This document shows positions 44,276 through 46,715 of a DNA stretch of 46,715 nt, piece by piece. The translations under genes were made by a program, and so were the position numbers. The notes under the pieces were generated by a model, which had not been told where the DNA came from, did not search any database, and worked only from the letters and a program-made list of their open reading frames with translations. The stretch is taken from contig NZ_KK211396.1 in NCBI RefSeq assembly GCF_000622085.1, forward strand, positions 52,374 through 99,088, in the 5' to 3' direction. How positions within the stretch are numbered: the first letter of the stretch is position 1; the number at the start of each line of letters is the position of its first letter. The DNA comes from Butyrivibrio proteoclasticus P6B7. Its GTDB lineage: Bacteria; Bacillota; Clostridia; Lachnospirales; Lachnospiraceae.

Positions 44276-44471
44276 AATAGCCCTAAAGGTGTGCATTCGG
44301 AAATACTTGTTTTCGTCTGCGGTGTGATTTTCTAAAACTCATAAAAAAGCAAATGCCTCATTTCGACGTTGCTCATAGAAATCGGCATTTGCTTTTTTAT
44401 TCATTTTGAAAATCATCATCCTCGTCCGAGAACAGCGCATTTCCGAACGTACACCTTTGGGCTATGCTATT
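44276..44471. repeat. ~196 bp imperfect long inverted repeat
   Basis: The outer arms TAGCCCTAAAGGTGT (left) and ACACCTTTGGGCTA (right) pair, continue through TTCGGAAAT/ATTTCCGAA, and lead to a long inner stem: GATTTTC...AAAAAAGCAAATGCC with GGCATTTGCTTTTTT...GAAAATC. The last 15 bp of the inner stem (44343-44357 with 44384-44398) are perfect. No protein frame lies in it. It could be a MITE or a structured RNA. The remaining gap 44472-44658 is A+T-rich and ends in the ribosome site of the next gene. Confidence 0.75.
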
Positions 44472-44658
44472 TATGAAAAACTATATTACTAATTCGCTTG
44501 CGCCTTAACTTCCTGCAAATATCCAAGAAAAACAGTCTTTAAAAACGTGTTTTGTAAAACATTTCTGTGTTTTTTAATTCAATTTTTATGATGCTTTTAC
44601 TATATTCCGATACAATAATACTGGATAATGAAATTGCGTTATAGAAAGGGTGAATACT

Positions 44659-45906
44659 ATGAAGAAGAGTTTTGCTCTTGTTATTGTGCTAATTCTTTTG
44701 GTTGGATGTGGCAAGGGTGGTGATACTTCAGGACAGAAAGCCGATACTAGTATAGTTTTTGAAGAATTGAATTTTGCAGGAACTTACATAGGCTTACATG
44801 GTAGTGGTATTACATTGTTTTCTGATGGAAGTGCTGAGTATTTTTGGAAAGATTGGTCTAATGTAGAAGTTGGTGATTCATGGGAATATGTTGACAATAA
44901 AATAGTTTTTCATAGCACAAATCTTGGATATGATATTTATGCTGACATCTCAGGAAATAATAGTTCTACATTGAATTTTATGGGCGTTGGGGATACAGAT
45001 TGGCAAGATGAGATGTTCGTAAAAATCTCTGATGATACTAGTAATAAAAGTGTTGATGAATATGTTGGACTTATAGAAAAGCAACTTAATGTAAAACTTG
45101 ATAGAGTAGATGCGGACGAGACAAAAATAGCCGAGTATTCAGGCTTTACACTCGAATATCCTGGATCATTCGTTAAAGGGGAAGAAAATCAAGGTGCTGT
45201 AGTATATTCGGATGAAGAAAACGGAATGGGGTTGGTCATTGTTACTAAATTGCTTAACGAGTCTGGAGCTTCAGAAGATACTAAGGAAACAGTTAGAGGC
45301 GCATTTGATGAATACTTGGAATTTAGCTTAGAAAAAGTATTGGCTAGTTTTGAAAAAGAAATAGATTTGCAATCTGATGGCGTTAGTATTGTTAACATTT
45401 CCAATGATTCTTTAAAAACTAAAACTGCAAAAGTTGATGGGGATGAATATAACAAGTATTATACAGTTTATTATGATGAAGAAACGCTTTTGGGTTTTGT
45501 CACTGTATTCCTTATTGAGAACACAAATGATAATCTTCAGGTATATAAGGATATTGTTAAATCGGTGAAGTATATAGGGAATGGCTATGATTCTACAACA
45601 GACGAATTACACGTTGATTTGCAAAAAGAAGCGAGTAATGATGATGGCGTAGATCCTGAGTTAAAGGAGTTTTTAGATAGCTACGAAGCATTTATGGATG
45701 AGTATGTTGAGTTTATGAAAAAGTATAATGCCAATCCTTCAGACATCGGATTGTTGGCAGATTATACGGAAATCATGCAGAAATATATGGATTTCTCTGA
45801 GACTGTTGAAAAATATGATGCCGATGAGATGTCTAAGGATGATGCTAAGTATTATATGGAGGTCATGAATAGGGTAAACAAAAAACTATTGGAAATCACA
45901 GAATAA
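44659..45906 (+). CDS. Lipoprotein with a C-terminal helical (DUF6591-like) domain
   Basis: This 415-residue protein has a lipobox ending LVGC (Cys17). Residues ~30-125 form a beta-rich domain; ~150-310 contain a segment GFTLEYPGSFVKG...VVYSDEENG resembling the PsbP-like domains of bacterial lipoproteins. The last ~80 residues (DSYEAFMDEYVEFMKKYN...NRVNKKLLEITE) form an amphipathic helical domain common in Lachnospiraceae lipoproteins, probably DUF6591 (from memory). The start is ATG 44659, eight bases after AGAAAGGG. It is a single gene before a terminator. The function is unknown. Confidence 0.8.
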   Translation: MKKSFALVIVLILLVGCGKGGDTSGQKADTSIVFEELNFAGTYIGLHGSGITLFSDGSAEYFWKDWSNVEVGDSWEYVDNKIVFHSTNLGYDIYADISGNNSSTLNFMGVGDTDWQDEMFVKISDDTSNKSVDEYVGLIEKQLNVKLDRVDADETKIAEYSGFTLEYPGSFVKGEENQGAVVYSDEENGMGLVIVTKLLNESGASEDTKETVRGAFDEYLEFSLEKVLASFEKEIDLQSDGVSIVNISNDSLKTKTAKVDGDEYNKYYTVYYDEETLLGFVTVFLIENTNDNLQVYKDIVKSVKYIGNGYDSTTDELHVDLQKEASNDDGVDPELKEFLDSYEAFMDEYVEFMKKYNANPSDIGLLADYTEIMQKYMDFSETVEKYDADEMSKDDAKYYMEVMNRVNKKLLEITE

Positions 45907-45954
45907 ACGTAGCACTCTTTATTGGTAAGAGTTGTTGAAAAAATGTTCTTAGTA

Positions 45955-45998
45955 AAAAATGAGCATTTTACCAACGTATGGTGAAATGCTCATTTTTG
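45955..45998. terminator. Bidirectional terminator
   Basis: A 19 bp stem with one G-U pair (AAAAATGAGCATTTTACCA with TGGTGAAATGCTCATTTTT) surrounds a 5-base loop. It lies between the lipoprotein gene and the leftward nuclease fragment and has A/T runs on both sides. Confidence 0.9.
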
Positions 45999-46022
45999 CT
46001 TTTATTGAATTTTTGAATTATT

Positions 46023-46451
46023 TCAATGCTGAGTTTTTTCTAAAAGTCTGATTTTTGCTTGAAGTTCAGCAATAATAGCTTCTTTGTCAGCGATGATAGA
46101 GTCCTTCTCAGCGATAATCTCTTTGTATTCTTCATCTGCCTCGGCTCGCCCTTCTCTTTTTGCATAAAGAATATCAGTATTTCTATCCATTATTTCTAAT
46201 TCTTCTCCAAATAACATAAGCTGAGCCTCCTTATCTAAAGATAACTTTTTGGCGTCTTTATAAATGCCTTGAATGAGAGGTGAATCCATCAGTTCTTTTC
46301 TGACCTGTTCGTTGTTGATATCTGCTATTGCAGCAAATAAAGCAAGCAATTCCAAATCTTCATCTTCATTATAGTTTTTGTTCAAAAACTGTTCAAGGGC
46401 TTTATCCAACTGGATAGCGTAAATCAAAATTCGGAAACAAAAGGGTGGAGT
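46023..46451 (-). pseudogene. C-terminal fragment of an Rpn/PD-(D/E)XK nuclease-type gene
   Basis: The open frame extends leftward from about 46451 and encodes ~142 residues ending in a Lys/Glu/Ala coiled coil (IIAEKDSIIADKEAIIAELQ). The visible part (YAIQLDKALEQFLNKNYNEDEDLELL ... ELMDSPLIQG) resembles the C-terminal half of the Rpn-type recombination-promoting nucleases often annotated as transposases. The N-terminal nuclease domain with its PD-(D/E)XK motif is missing; upstream the frame runs into a stop and a small inverted repeat. No good start with a ribosome site is seen (TTG 46427 is the nearest). It is most likely a decayed remnant. Confidence 0.65.
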
Positions 46452-46486
46452 TCACCTGGAATCATTTAAGATCAGATCTGTTTCCG
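46432..46486. repeat. Short inverted repeat at the broken end of the nuclease fragment
   Basis: CGGAAACA (46432-46439) and TGTTTCCG (46479-46486) bracket 39 bases, and the pairing extends weakly outward. The position at the truncation point of the nuclease frame suggests a deletion junction or a small inserted element. Confidence 0.4.
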
Positions 46487-46541
46487 TAATTATACACCAA
46501 GCCTGTCCATCATCCAACATATGACCCTAAATTCCGTTGGA

Positions 46542-46570
46542 AAAAGCGAAAGTCCCGGTGTTTCGCTTTT
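46542..46570. terminator. Terminator-like hairpin near the right edge
   Basis: AAAAGCGAAA pairs with TTTCGCTTTT around GTCCCGGTG. A/T runs on both sides permit use from either strand; it would suit the leftward partial gene at 46634-46715. Confidence 0.6.
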
Positions 46571-46633
46571 GACCCTTGGTCTGCTTAATGACTACTTTAT
46601 CTGTCATGGAACGCCAGCCTCTGGTTTCTTTCT

Positions 46634-46715
46634 TTATGCAAGCTTTTGGTCAATGAGGTCCCTGAGCCACCTCATTTTAGGCATTTCTGTGCCTAACACG
46701 TGAGTGTTCAGAATC
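46634..46715 (-). CDS. Possible 3' end of a leftward gene, cut by the window
   Basis: A frame open to the window edge reads LNTHVLGTEMPKMRWLRDLIDQKLA and stops at 46634, ~65 bp before a terminator-like hairpin. It is too short to recognise and could be chance; the hairpin position and the amphipathic ending are the only support. Confidence 0.25.
   Translation of the reverse strand, partial: ILNTHVLGTEMPKMRWLRDLIDQKLA

Overview
The window looks like a chromosomal segment of a low-GC Gram-positive anaerobe of the Lachnospiraceae, probably close to Butyrivibrio or Pseudobutyrivibrio. The reasons are purine-rich Shine-Dalgarno sites in front of nearly every gene, lipobox lipoproteins, an FctA/SpaA-type pilin-like adhesin, FtsX-type antimicrobial-peptide-style ABC modules with their own kinases, and 2-hydroxyacyl-CoA dehydratase-type radical enzymes. 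No rRNA, tRNA, CRISPR array or intact transposase was seen. All assignments come from reading motifs by eye; no database search was run.

Layout, left to right. Positions 1-4659: a short hairpin repeat array, then a sensor kinase, an ABC ATPase and an FtsX-type permease. Positions 4660-6000: a regular array of seven 35-36 bp inverted-repeat units, followed by two small membrane-protein genes. Positions 6052-9219: an AraC regulator divergent from a Gfo/Idh/MocA oxidoreductase and a sugar-phosphate isomerase/epimerase-like TIM barrel. Positions 9409-14332: a large surface adhesin, an acidic-repeat lipoprotein and a UlaG-like metallo-hydrolase. A ~280 bp hairpin element follows. Positions 14786-19952: a second ABC permease/ATPase plus response regulator/kinase module. 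Positions 20008-26085: a small cytochrome-b-like membrane protein, a LacI regulator, glycogen phosphorylase with two LacI-type operators, and a sodium:solute symporter.

Positions 26548-38365 hold the most unusual locus. Two mirrored gene sets diverge from about 30.5 kb. Each has a ~400-residue and a 560-590-residue protein of the 2-hydroxyacyl-CoA dehydratase/benzoyl-CoA reductase type, and each has a small one-helix membrane protein. Around them sit a CooC-type ATPase, a CooT-type nickel-binding protein, a small His-rich protein, the ATPase activator (HgdC type), a stand-alone protein resembling the A-cluster region of acetyl-CoA synthase, and an Old-Yellow-Enzyme/FAD enoate-reductase-type flavoprotein. 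Nickel-maturation relatives with paired radical dehydratase-like enzymes, and no visible CoA-transferase or CoA-ligase, suggest a metalloenzyme system whose substrate cannot be read from the sequence. This is the best candidate for an undescribed system here.

Positions 38428-44226: a TetR regulator divergent from an MMPL-family exporter and a large lipoprotein with D-G repeats; two palindromic operators lie between them. The right end has a ~196 bp imperfect hairpin, another lipoprotein and remnants of an Rpn/PD-(D/E)XK nuclease gene.
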